Notes: generated from the letters alone by a model not told the origin. A stretch of DNA of 50,529 nucleotides from Palsa-147 sp036513895 (GCA_036513895.1 DATBYF010000069.1:1-50529), one strand, 5' to 3'; counted from the first letter of the stretch, positions 32,212-39,991 are shown. Translations and numbers: made by a program.

Positions 32212-32247
32212 GCGGGGAGCAGTTCCGCGAACGAAACTCCTCCCCGC
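32212..32247 (-). terminator. Terminator-like hairpin after the glycine-rich stress gene
   Basis: GCGGGGAG pairs with CTCCCCGC, with AGTT/AACT continuing the stem beyond a G-G mismatch. On the minus strand it is followed by TGTTTGTTGT. It fits a terminator for the 32262-32837 gene. Confidence 0.65.
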
Positions 32248-32261
32248 AGAAAACGATTCGA

Positions 32262-32837
32262 CTATCGACCCGACGCCGTGCGTCGCGCTTCCTCGCTAGT
32301 CCTCGAAGTATCAGACGACGCTGCTTCACCTGTCGAAGAAATATCCTCCGCGCCAGTGATCTTCATGATGTCCTTAGCGCGCTTAATATCTTCAGACGTA
32401 TCGCAGTGAACGGACAGCAAAATTCCGCCATTCTTTACGCGCCCTTCATACCGCTTCGCCTCGTATTCCGGTATTCCCAGGCCGATGAGCGCTCCCGTGA
32501 ATCCGCCAACAGCTCCGCCGACGCCCACTCCAGCAAGGGCCGCCATAATTGGTCCAGCCGCGATCAGGGGTCCGACGCCCGGAATCGCCAACGCGCCGAT
32601 TCCGGCCAGCAACCCAAGCGTGCCGCCCAGGACTGCCCCCGATGTCGCCCCCGTAGCCGCGCCCTCTGGCGCCTTCGTAGATTTCTCCGTTGCGATTTGC
32701 TTTGAGCCGAAATTTTCCGGAAGAAGCGCGGAAATGTCTGCGGCGGTGAATCCGTTTCGGACCAATGTATCGGTCGCGTTATCCGCCGTGGACAGGCTCG
32801 AGTAGATTCCAAACACTGCTGTCTTTTTTCCCGCCAT
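32262..32837 (-). CDS. Gly/Ala-rich membrane-associated stress protein (general stress protein 17M-like)
   Basis: Residues 1-50 (AVFGIYSSLSTADNATDTLV, RNGFTAADISALLPEN) look like the N-terminal domain of general stress protein 17M/YflT-type proteins. The middle is a Gly/Ala-rich double membrane hairpin (GGTLGLLAGIGALAIPGVGP, AALAGVGVGGAVGGFTGALI). The C-terminus repeats a small alpha/beta unit (GRVKNGGILLSVHCDTSEDI). Start ATG 32837, with AAGGAG 9 bases upstream; the 45-base extension is rejected. The ortholog group is common in soil bacteria; function unknown. Confidence 0.8.
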   Translation of the reverse strand: MAGKKTAVFGIYSSLSTADNATDTLVRNGFTAADISALLPENFGSKQIATEKSTKAPEGAATGATSGAVLGGTLGLLAGIGALAIPGVGPLIAAGPIMAALAGVGVGGAVGGFTGALIGLGIPEYEAKRYEGRVKNGGILLSVHCDTSEDIKRAKDIMKITGAEDISSTGEAASSDTSRTSEEARRTASGR

Positions 32838-32900
32838 GTGTGTTCTCCTTTGTAAAACTAAAATATCTGGAATTTCTGGCACATCTCCAAGCCCTGACTG

Positions 32901-33299
32901 TTACTTTGCCGGAGTGACTTCGAGCTGGCTTGTAACGTTGTCTGCCCCCACTACAGCAGCCGCCTTCGCTTCGATGTTTGTCTTTTCGTCCTCGGAGCGA
33001 ACCGGCCCTTTAAGCGTTACTTTGCCGTTCTGAGAAATAATCTTGACGTTGTGCGCGTACGTGGAGAGCGACTTGTCCTTCATTATCGCGCTACGGATCT
33101 GCTTGGCATTGTTGCGGTCCGTAGGATTCATTTTTTGCTGATCGGCCGTCACCGCGCCCTTGTTCGCGTCGCCCTGATTCATCTTGGTGTTGTCCGGAGC
33201 AGGTTGTTGATCCTGCTGAACCGGACTAGCCATGAGCGTCGCACTAAGCATCAGCGACGCCCCCAGCAGTGACAGCGACTTTCCAATTCTTGTATTCAT
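32901..33299 (-). CDS. Secreted BON-domain protein
   Basis: A signal peptide (LSLLGASLMLSATLMASPV) likely cleaved after Ala-Ser-Pro-Val, a disordered Gln/Asn/Asp-rich linker (about residues 27-60), then one BON domain (AKQIRSAIMKDKSLSTYAHN, VKIISQNGKVTLKGPVRSED). Periplasmic. It is the first gene of the minus-strand stress block and a single-domain relative of the lipoprotein at 30248. The ribosome site GGGAGGTAGG precedes the ATG. Confidence 0.88.
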   Translation of the reverse strand: MNTRIGKSLSLLGASLMLSATLMASPVQQDQQPAPDNTKMNQGDANKGAVTADQQKMNPTDRNNAKQIRSAIMKDKSLSTYAHNVKIISQNGKVTLKGPVRSEDEKTNIEAKAAAVVGADNVTSQLEVTPAK

Positions 33300-33572
33300 T
33301 TCCTACCTCCCGCTCAATTTGTCGGCCGAACACTTCCAGCCATGGTCGCGCTGGAATGCGAATCTGGTTTGTTTCAACGGTCGCCAGCGTATTGCTCTTC
33401 GCACAAAGTGGCCATACGGCGAAGGGTGTAGTATTCGGCGCAGCTTGCGGTACAGACGAAAGGAGCTAACGAAGGTTAAATCTGGAGCAGATTACCGCAG
33501 CGGAAAAACGGCTCCGGAAGGGTCATTTCTTTCGGTGAGAAATTCGAGCCCGCACTGGAAGTGAATAAACCT
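33300..33572. other. Gap between stress block and NarL-type regulator
   Basis: It contains the promoter side of the BON gene. No gene, repeat copy or hairpin recognised. Confidence 0.35.
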
Positions 33573-34229
33573 CTACGCTTCGACGATCTGATTTCGCACC
33601 GCGTACCGAACCAATTCGCTGACGGTGTGCAGCTGCAGTTTGCGCATGATATTCGCGCGGTGCGTTTCCGCCGTCTTCACGCTAATGGAGAGCGACGACG
33701 CGACTTCCTTGCTGCTCTTACCCTCCGCCAGCAATTGCACAATTTCACGCTCGCGCGATGTGAGCCGGTCTCGTAAAGAAGTCGGTAGCTCCGGGCGCAT
33801 CCTTCCCTCTTTGAAGCTCGTCAGCATGACTTCTGTCGCGCGCGAAGTAAGGAAAGGCTTGTGAGTCGCCAGCGTCTCGACGGCGATTATAAGGTCGCGA
33901 TCCGAATCTGACTTTACGATGTAGCCTCTCACGCCGGCCTCGAGAATATCCCGGATCAGTTGGTCGGAGTAATGCACGGAGAGGATAAGAATTTCGGTAG
34001 TAGGCGAGTCCTTGCGAATCTTCCGTGCCGCGTCCACGCCGTTGAGATCCGGCATGCTTATGTCCAAAATGACGATATCCGGCTTCAATTCCAGCGCCAT
34101 CGCCACAGCTTCACGGCCGGTGTGAGCTTCGCCGCAGACTTCCCATCCTGCGTGCGACTGCAGCATTCCTTTAATCCCACGCCGCATGAGGTCGTGATCG
34201 TCGGCAATCAAAATTCGCAGGGCTTTCAT
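33573..34229 (-). CDS. NarL/FixJ-type response regulator
   Basis: Receiver domain (residues 1-120): acidic pair LIADDHD, phosphoacceptor in IVILDISMPDLNG, Lys in GYIVKSDSD. A linker (TLATHKPFLTSRATEVML) leads to a LuxR-type helix-turn-helix (LTSREREIVQLLAEGKSSKE, VASSLSISVKTAETHRANIM). A DNA-binding transcription regulator. ATG 34229 (MKALRILIADD) is chosen because GGGAG lies before it and the extra 23 residues of the 34298 frame are outside the fold. It lies downstream of the NarX-type kinase gene and is its likely partner. Confidence 0.92.
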   Translation of the reverse strand: MKALRILIADDHDLMRRGIKGMLQSHAGWEVCGEAHTGREAVAMALELKPDIVILDISMPDLNGVDAARKIRKDSPTTEILILSVHYSDQLIRDILEAGVRGYIVKSDSDRDLIIAVETLATHKPFLTSRATEVMLTSFKEGRMRPELPTSLRDRLTSREREIVQLLAEGKSSKEVASSLSISVKTAETHRANIMRKLQLHTVSELVRYAVRNQIVEA

Positions 34230-34385
34230 GTTTGGGCTCCCAGCAGGGCGAACTGGTTTAGACAATTGTAGTCCGGGATTGGACGACATGCTAGGCAAAC
34301 TACTTTAGTACACCGAGCCGGTCTATAGGGGTCTTCCTGTAGCTCAATTGGTATGTTGCATTAGCACTTTTTAGCGCTCGTCGGA

Positions 34386-35933
34386 CTAGCTCCCAGCGCC
34401 AACGGCAGCTTCCCGAATCGGGAAAGTCGCGACAATTGTAGTCCCATCCGTTCGGGACCTGATTTGCAGCCACCCTCCCAACTGCCGGAGCCGCTCTCTC
34501 ATCCCTCGAATTCCAACGCCCAGCTGCCCGCCGCTGCTATTCAGCGCCCGCAGTATATCCGGAGCTATTCCGCTGCCCTTGTCGGTCACTTCCAATCGCA
34601 CCACTCCCGCATTCAACGTGATGCTAACGCTCGCCGTTTCACTTCCCGAATGGCGGAAAATATTAGTCAGGCTTTCCTGCACAATCCGAAATAGTGTTCT
34701 TTCCTCAATTTCGGAAAGCCGGTTCGGCCCCAGCGATACCTTCAAGTCTACTTTCACCTTGCTTCTCTGCGTAAATCCTTCGATGTACCACTCCAGCGCC
34801 GATTTTAGCCCGGCATAGTCGAGCGTAGGAGGATGCAGAAGATACGAAAGCGTCCGAATTTCGTCGGAAGCAGTCTGGGAGATCTGAATTGCCTCGCGGA
34901 GCAGGGCGGCAGTCGTCTCATCCGCCTCGGACAGGCTCGCACTCACCGCCGATAGATGAATCACCAACGCCGCCAGACTTTGTCCCGTACTGTCATGAAG
35001 TTCTCGTGCGATTCGCCGCCGCTCGTCATCCTGCAATTGCAGCAATCGCGCGGAGAGGTTGCGTAGCGACTCCTCAGCCTCCTTGCGGAGCGTGATGTCA
35101 TTATTAATCTCCAGAATGCCGACCACGCGCCCGTTCTGGTCGTGCTGCAACACCTGCCGGCTCGCGACCGTAATCCTCTTCCCTGTCCGCGTCCGGTGGA
35201 TGAGTTCGCCTTCCCAAGATCCGCCGTTAAACAGCTTTTCATGCATCTGATCGAACGGTTCCGAAAATTCCGTCTTCAAAAATTGATGCGACACGTTCCC
35301 GCACGCCTCTCCCGCGGTATATCCGTACGTCTCCTCCGCCCCTCGATTCCAGAACAATATGACGCTATTCACATCGCGCACGATGATGCTGTCATGAGCG
35401 AGGTGCAGTAGTTCCGACTGTCTCCGCAGCTCGTCGATCGATTCCCTTTGATCGGCAGCTTGTCTCTTTTGATTGTCTATGTTGGCAATCGTCAGCACTG
35501 CGCCCGCAACCTTATTGCCGCCCGACATATACGGCCGCACGCGAATCGAATGCCACTCGCCCCGGATGTGATTGACCTCCCGTTCCTTCGTTGTCGCGCT
35601 ACCAATGGCATCGCGGATCATGCTTTCGAGCTTCGCAAAAATCGCAGCGGACTCGAGTTCTGTAATCGCGCGTCCTATATCTCCCGTAGCCAGCGTGAAA
35701 ATCTGCTGTGCGCTGGGTGTAAACCAGCAAACGCGAAGATCCTTATCCACGACGATCATCGCGGCATCAATATTTCTCACCAGATTTGCGATGTCGATAA
35801 GATCAGCGCTTAGATGGCGGGTCGAGTCGGAGGTCGAGTCCCGATATTCCTTTACATTCGACTTAGGAGTCCGGCGTCGCTTTGTCTGCGGACTCTTTTC
35901 TGACTTGCGCGGAATAATCTTTCCTTTGAGCAT
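34386..35933 (-). CDS. PAS-containing NarX-type sensor histidine kinase
   Basis: A 515-residue soluble kinase with no membrane segments. A basic N-terminal tail, a PAS domain at about 45-155 (IDAAMIVVDKDLRVCWFTPS), a second PAS/PAC at about 170-285 (SIIVRDVNSVILFWNRGAEE), a coiled coil, then a HisKA_3 phosphoacceptor (RRRIARELHDSTGQSLAALV) and ATPase (RIVQESLTNIFRHSGSETAS, VTDKGSGIAPD, GIRGMRERLRQLGGWLQIRS). This kinase class partners with NarL-type regulators; one lies downstream and a receiver-only protein upstream on the same strand, giving a three-gene signalling unit. ATG start. Confidence 0.92.
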   Translation of the reverse strand: MLKGKIIPRKSEKSPQTKRRRTPKSNVKEYRDSTSDSTRHLSADLIDIANLVRNIDAAMIVVDKDLRVCWFTPSAQQIFTLATGDIGRAITELESAAIFAKLESMIRDAIGSATTKEREVNHIRGEWHSIRVRPYMSGGNKVAGAVLTIANIDNQKRQAADQRESIDELRRQSELLHLAHDSIIVRDVNSVILFWNRGAEETYGYTAGEACGNVSHQFLKTEFSEPFDQMHEKLFNGGSWEGELIHRTRTGKRITVASRQVLQHDQNGRVVGILEINNDITLRKEAEESLRNLSARLLQLQDDERRRIARELHDSTGQSLAALVIHLSAVSASLSEADETTAALLREAIQISQTASDEIRTLSYLLHPPTLDYAGLKSALEWYIEGFTQRSKVKVDLKVSLGPNRLSEIEERTLFRIVQESLTNIFRHSGSETASVSITLNAGVVRLEVTDKGSGIAPDILRALNSSGGQLGVGIRGMRERLRQLGGWLQIRSRTDGTTIVATFPIREAAVGAGS

Positions 35934-35961
35934 TCAGAAAACTCATCGCCAAGCCCGGCCT

Positions 35962-36369
35962 TCATTTCGCTCTTGGCAGATTCTTGCCCTGAAAGAATGG
36001 CTTATGTTGGCTGAGCGCTTCGATCGCGGCGATAAGCCAGTTCGCCTGAGATTTTAGCAGGTAACCACTCGCCCCGGCATTCTGCGCTTCCTGGACCATC
36101 TGCGTCGAGTCGTGCTGCGTAAATATCAGTATCTCCGCCGTGGGGACAGCTTTCTTCACCTGCGGCGTCGCTTCGAGTCCGCCCATTTCGGGCATGGTCA
36201 CGTCCATGATGATAACTTCGGGTTTGAGATCCGTCGCAAATTTGATGGCTTCCACGCCGTTTGCAGCTTCGCCAACGATTTCCCATTCCCCGCGCGTGCT
36301 AAGCAATCTCCTCAGCGCCGAGCGAACAGCTTTCTCGTCATCTACAATCAGAATTCGAAGGGCCGCCAT
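35962..36369 (-). CDS. Receiver-only protein related to NarL-type regulators
   Basis: A 135-residue receiver: acidic pair LIVDDEK, phosphoacceptor Asp in VIIMDVTMPEMGG, Lys in GYLLKSQAN. It keeps the ALSQHKPFF linker of NarL-type regulators (compare TLATHKPFL in the 33573 gene) but stops where the DNA-binding domain should begin, ending GKNLPRAK. The next 28 bases lead straight into the kinase gene, so no lost domain is visible. It may be a phosphate sink or an adaptor for the same kinase. ATG start at 36369. Confidence 0.88.
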   Translation of the reverse strand: MAALRILIVDDEKAVRSALRRLLSTRGEWEIVGEAANGVEAIKFATDLKPEVIIMDVTMPEMGGLEATPQVKKAVPTAEILIFTQHDSTQMVQEAQNAGASGYLLKSQANWLIAAIEALSQHKPFFQGKNLPRAK

Positions 36370-36635
36370 GGTAATCCTGTCACATCTGGTCTGATGACAG
36401 TTGAGTGCAAAGTAGGTCCGAAATTCTCGACTCTCCCGCCCATGTCACGCAGTATCTCGTCCCCGCTCACTAATTGCCCCTTACTCATGGTGAATCGGGA
36501 ATTTTTACCAGCTTTCACGGCTACACTAAATTGCCGGTGTCTGCTTGGCTATAAAGCAAACCCTGTAGGTGGCATCCTCAAACGGCGTAGGCGAGGAATT
36601 AATCGGACACACACGCGAAAATCAGAAGACCATCG
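36370..36635. other. Gap upstream of the receiver/kinase operon
   Basis: No gene recognised. The side near 36370 should hold the promoter of the minus-strand signalling operon. The other side is the terminator of the YXWGXW gene. Confidence 0.35.
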
Positions 36636-36673
36636 AAAAAAACGGCGGAGCGTCAATTGCTGGCGCCCCGCCG
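36636..36673 (-). terminator. Rho-independent terminator of the YXWGXW-repeat gene
   Basis: On the minus strand CGGCGGGGCGCC and GCGCTCCGCCG-like arms (CGGCGG/CCGCCG plus GCG/CGC across one mismatch) form a stem followed by TTTTTTTCG. It lies about 40 bases past the gene's stop. Confidence 0.8.
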
Positions 36674-36706
36674 CAAATCATTCAAACTGTCACAAATCAT
36701 TCAAAC
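36674..36706. repeat. Short tandem repeat
   Basis: CAAATCATTCAAAC occurs twice, at 36674-36687 and 36693-36706, a 19-base period. It lies between the stop of the YXWGXW gene and its terminator. Confidence 0.7.
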
Positions 36707-36713
36707 AACAACG

Positions 36714-37823
36714 CTATCCGCGCGGCTTTGCAGCTGGGCGCGGTGCGGCGGCTTGCCGCTGTTGTAACTGTTGGGTCTGCTGCGTGTGGCGTTGTTGCAG
36801 TTGCTGCGTTTGCTGCTGGTGGTTCTGCTCTACCTGTTGCTTTCTGGCATCGTCGGCATTCTGTTTCACCAGTTTTTGATGTTCCTGATCCTGCTGTTTT
36901 TGCAGCTTGTCGCGTTCCTGTTGCTGTTTAGCGATCATCTGAGACTGCTGCTTCTGATATTTCTGGTCCACTTTCGGATTTCCCGTGTTGGGAGCAGCCG
37001 GGTGTTCGATCGGCGGCAAGTCCTTCGGATGGACCGCAGTGGCCGGCCGCGTCGCGTTTCCCTCGGTTCTCCCAGTCTCTTCTGGTCGCGCGCCCGCTGC
37101 GCCTACCGCCCCCCTGGCAGGAACGGCTCCGCGGTCGCCGAATGCTCCCGGCTTTGGCGTTGCCGCAATTGGCGGCGCGCCGTGATTCGCGGAAGCACGT
37201 AGCTGCGGATTGCTGCGAGCCGCCTGAATGTGTTGAACCTGAGCGGCGACCGGCGGGACATGCCGCTCATGAGCAAACGCTTCTTCCTGCGCCGTTGGAC
37301 GCTCAGTTATGCCGCCACGGCCGCCGTTGAAACTCACGCGGCTGTTGTTTTCAATCGTGACCCTTTCGTTGTAGACGTTGTGAATCTCCGTCACGTTTAT
37401 ATTGTTGATTGTCGTGTTGTAGTAGAAATGATCGTGGTCCCAACGTCCTCCGTAGTAACCATGGCCGAAATAGCCGAAGCCATAGTTAATTCCGCCGTAG
37501 AACCCGATCCCCAAGCCCCAATAGCCTTCATAGAAGACGTATCCTCCGTCGCCCCAACCCCAGTACGGCGGCGTCCACAGATACCCCACTTCGGGCGCCA
37601 ACACCCACGTTCCCGGCACCCAGTAGTAACCGCTGCCATCGTCGGCCCAAGCCCAGTAGCCAGGCGTCCAAATATAACCGTCGCCGGGACAAACGGGCTG
37701 ATCGTAAACAGGAATTTCCGGAGGCGCGATTGTGATCGACACCCCGACTTGTGCGAAACACGCCGTGGAAACGAATAGCATCGCCATAGCGATTAACATT
37801 GTTCGAACAAAGCGCATACCCAT
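36714..37823 (-). CDS. Secreted YXWGXW-repeat protein with Gln-rich coiled-coil tail
   Basis: A signal peptide (VRTMLIAMAMLFVSTACFAQ) is followed by aromatic repeats of the YXWGXW type: YIWTPGYWAWADDGSGYYWV, YLWTPPYWGWGDGGYVFYEG and more Gly/Tyr-rich sequence. A central spacer (Ala/Pro/Gly-rich, about residues 200-270) leads to a Gln/Lys-rich coiled coil (QMIAKQQQERDKLQKQQDQE). Likely an exported surface or periplasmic structural protein; function unknown. ATG 37823 is set by GAGGAGA; upstream frame residues are rejected. Ends in a strong terminator. Confidence 0.85.
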   Translation of the reverse strand: MGMRFVRTMLIAMAMLFVSTACFAQVGVSITIAPPEIPVYDQPVCPGDGYIWTPGYWAWADDGSGYYWVPGTWVLAPEVGYLWTPPYWGWGDGGYVFYEGYWGLGIGFYGGINYGFGYFGHGYYGGRWDHDHFYYNTTINNINVTEIHNVYNERVTIENNSRVSFNGGRGGITERPTAQEEAFAHERHVPPVAAQVQHIQAARSNPQLRASANHGAPPIAATPKPGAFGDRGAVPARGAVGAAGARPEETGRTEGNATRPATAVHPKDLPPIEHPAAPNTGNPKVDQKYQKQQSQMIAKQQQERDKLQKQQDQEHQKLVKQNADDARKQQVEQNHQQQTQQLQQRHTQQTQQLQQRQAAAPRPAAKPRG

Positions 37824-38130
37824 CAGTTCTCCTCTCGCGGCGGTCTTGCCGCCGGTGGCACTTGATATCAGGGTTTCAGTTGGCTGATTTCGGTTGACGT
37901 CGTTGTTTGGATCAAGCTCGCCATGAGGCGACCACACGGACTACACGGTACAGGAGTCTGGCGCTTGGCAAAACTCATTTCTATAGGGTGATACCTGTAG
38001 GTAGTGCTGGCTCGAAAACTGGCGGGAAGGGTCGATTTTTGTTTACGATTAGGATGGTCTAGAGACGCGATTATGCATTTCAGACAGAAGGCGCTGAACT
38101 CCTCGCGTATGGGAGGCTGAAAGCATTCGA
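37824..38130. other. Gap between YXWGXW gene and AT-rich island
   Basis: Nothing coding seen. The left part should carry the YXWGXW promoter. It marks the boundary where base composition begins to fall. Confidence 0.35.
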
Positions 38131-38595
38131 TTACCGAATACTTTCTACCCGTTTCAGGGATTCCGTAGAAATTCCAGCGGTCGCAATTACTGGCTTCAAG
38201 ATCAGCTCGTATTCTCCCGGCGCGACGCGCTTGAACTTTTCGCTGCGCTGAATAGTAGTGTAAAGAATATTCGAGGCGTTTTTCTTGCTGTTGATTAATC
38301 CAGCGGCAACCAAGACTCTCTTTGCGTCGGTGATTCGGAACCGGTTCGTTCCGCTATCCCGCGCCAACTTGATCAAGGCATTCACTTGTGTTAATCCACG
38401 GAATTCACGGATGTAGCTATCTGCCTCGGTCGGTGAGTCAATCTTTCCGCCTTTTAACAGATTAATGGTCGTAACTACAGCCGCTAGGTTCACTTCCGCA
38501 GTCTGTAAATCACCACGCAGTACTAGAACCTGTTTAGATAAAGCTGCCCTCAATTCATCCAGTTTTTGATTACTGTCCTTTGGGTCAGTTGACAT
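38131..38595 (-). CDS. Hypothetical protein with coiled coil and winged-helix-like C-terminus
   Basis: A 154-residue protein. The first half is a helical coil (LDELRAALSKQVLVLRGDLQ, TAEVNLAAVVTTINLLKGGK). The second half reads like a winged helix: RITDAKRVLVAAGLINSKKN, ASNILYTTIQRSEKFKRVAP, GEYELI, resembling HARE-HTH-type domains by pattern only. No membrane segment. ATG 38595, with AAGGAGC 5 bases upstream; a TTG one codon earlier is the alternative. It lies just downstream of the tRNA-like gene on the same strand, in the AT-rich patch. Confidence 0.7.
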   Translation of the reverse strand: MSTDPKDSNQKLDELRAALSKQVLVLRGDLQTAEVNLAAVVTTINLLKGGKIDSPTEADSYIREFRGLTQVNALIKLARDSGTNRFRITDAKRVLVAAGLINSKKNASNILYTTIQRSEKFKRVAPGEYELILKPVIATAGISTESLKRVESIR

Positions 38596-38677
38596 CAAAG
38601 CTCCTTATAGCAGCTAGAGAGTTGCATCCTGAATTCATGAGATGCACACTAGCTAGTCGTGTGAAACAAAACGGGGA

Positions 38678-38764
38678 CGGGGAACGAAGGATTTGAACCT
38701 TACGTCGCGCGAACGACGTTATTGGTTTATAAGATCAACTCCCGGCCAACGGGTTGCGTTCCCC
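38678..38764 (-). tRNA. tRNA-like gene with 8/4 acceptor/T-stem, long variable arm, apparent UAU anticodon
   Basis: Folded by hand on the minus strand. Acceptor GGGGAACG (38764-38757) pairs with CGTTCCCC (38686-38679), 8 bp; T-stem AAGG/CCTT is 4 bp around the canonical loop TTCAAAT. D-arm CCCG-TTGGC-CGGG has the GG pair. Anticodon arm TTGAT-CTTATAA-ACCAA gives anticodon TAT, with one A-C mismatch in the stem. A class II variable arm has stem ACGTCG/CGACGT (6 bp). Discriminator G; no CCA encoded. G discriminator with long variable arm suggests serine charging, while UAU would read AUA. The 12-bp 8/4 branch matches the allo-tRNA class described from Acidobacteria. A normal tRNA-Ile is excluded by the variable arm; a decayed or regulatory tRNA-like RNA is possible. 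Confidence 0.75.
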
Positions 38765-38840
38765 GCTCCATCAAATATTACCTCTCAAGTCCTTTTATTG
38801 TCCAGCATCCAGCTCTATAGCAAGTGAAGTGAGGAGAACG

Positions 38841-39287
38841 TTGAAAATTTACCCATCAGTGCGGGCTGTGGATGTGGCCGACTATATACTGAAGCGTAAG
38901 GGAAGTATGACGGCCATGAAATTACAGAAGCTCGTCTACTATTCGCAGGTTTGGTCTCTTGTGTGGACCGAACGAGAATTATTTCGCGAACGTATCGAGG
39001 CTTGGGCAAATGGTCCAGTTGTTCCGAGTTTGTATCGTCTTCATCGCGGACATTTTAAGATCGGTCCGAAATTTTTTGCAGGCGACCCGAACAAGCTCAG
39101 CGAGGAACAACGGGACGTAATCGACCGAGTATTGGGTTTCTATGGCGACAAAGACCCTCAGTGGCTCAGCAACCTCACGCACATGGAACTTCCGTGGAAA
39201 AATGCACGGAACGGTCTCAGCGACGGAGAACAGGGTAGTAACGTAATCTCCAAAGAGTCGATAGTCGAATACTACACTAGCCTTTAG
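38841..39287 (+). CDS. Panacea/SocA-type antitoxin-domain protein
   Basis: A 148-residue protein of the Panacea (SocA, DUF4065) family: VADYILKRKGSMTAMKLQKL, VYYSQVWSLVWTERELFRER, EAWANGPVVPSLYRLHRGHF are the family's core motifs (MxxxKLQKLxYY and GPVVPxLY). Such proteins neutralise varied toxins encoded next door. Start TTG 38841, with GAGGAG 4 bases upstream; the longer frame to 38754 overlaps the tRNA-like gene. It contains at least two ATA codons (38886, 39261). The next gene begins at the base after its stop codon, so the pair is coupled. Confidence 0.85.
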   Translation: MKIYPSVRAVDVADYILKRKGSMTAMKLQKLVYYSQVWSLVWTERELFRERIEAWANGPVVPSLYRLHRGHFKIGPKFFAGDPNKLSEEQRDVIDRVLGFYGDKDPQWLSNLTHMELPWKNARNGLSDGEQGSNVISKESIVEYYTSL

Positions 39288-39761
39288 ATGCCCTTAGATA
39301 AGCAGCACCGCCATCCCAAGACCGGTGCTAGCCCGCCAGACCGCCAAATCAAGCTTGGCGGGAATCCGGCAAGCCTAGATGCCGAAACAATCGCATGGCA
39401 ATTCCATCGCATGGATTCGACGCATCAGCACTGGGGATGGGACCAACTTCATGCTCCCGTATGGAGACAAATTCTTGGTAAATTGAAAAGCTTCGAAGGG
39501 CTAACGTGGGCCAGCATTAAGGAAGCTGCTGGAGGCAAACATCACGGAACCAATAATCATTCAATTAAGATTTCCGAACTTAATGCTCCAGCAAGAAGAA
39601 GAATCAGTGAATTACGTTTGGAGGAGTATGACAAGGTTTTTTCTTTAAGATTCTCGAATACGATTAGGATTTATGGAATTAGAGACGGGCGAGCTATGCG
39701 CCTTCTTTGGTATGATCCGTATCATGGTGGCGGAAGAGGCGTCTGTCCGACAAGGAACTAA
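39288..39761 (+). CDS. Putative toxin partner of the Panacea protein
   Basis: A 157-residue protein whose ATG directly follows the antitoxin stop codon. The N-terminal half is polar with HRMDSTHQHWGWDQLHAPVW. The C-terminal half, EEYDKVFSLRFSNTIRIYGI then RDGRAMRLLWYDPYH, has the strand pattern and Trp-Tyr-Asp-Pro-x-His ending seen in small hypothetical toxin-like proteins. No catalytic residues can be assigned. AT-rich (41 G/C in 120 bases at 39541-39660), unlike the flanks, suggesting acquisition. Toxin role is inferred from position only. Confidence 0.6.
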   Translation: MPLDKQHRHPKTGASPPDRQIKLGGNPASLDAETIAWQFHRMDSTHQHWGWDQLHAPVWRQILGKLKSFEGLTWASIKEAAGGKHHGTNNHSIKISELNAPARRRISELRLEEYDKVFSLRFSNTIRIYGIRDGRAMRLLWYDPYHGGGRGVCPTRN

Positions 39762-39991
39762 AGGCAAAATGAAGGTTGAGAAACGAAAAATCGATGCACT
39801 GCTCAGGTCATTTATATCAAACCTTTAACGCGCGGAAAAATAAAAACCGCAGGAAAACACGGCCTAAGATCCCGATACTTGGGAAGGAATAAGTGTCCTG
39901 TAGGGCCTCGATGTTTTATTTGGTTAACCTACGGAGATTTTTTACTCGTATTGGTGCATCGATTAGGCCTTCGGTGCGATGATAACTCTGC
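39762..39991. other. AT-rich gap after the toxin-antitoxin pair
   Basis: An ATG at 39769 opens only 18 codons before a stop (MKVEKRKIDALLRSFISNL), perhaps the remnant of a further gene. Nothing else recognised. Confidence 0.4.

Noticed and set aside
38678..38764. Ordinary tRNA-Ile(UAU) annotation
   Set aside because: A class II variable arm, 8/4 acceptor/T-stem split and G discriminator do not fit isoleucine tRNA.
38754..38840. Upstream extension of the Panacea gene
   Set aside because: It begins inside the tRNA-like gene on a TTG without a ribosome site; TTG 38841 has GAGGAG.
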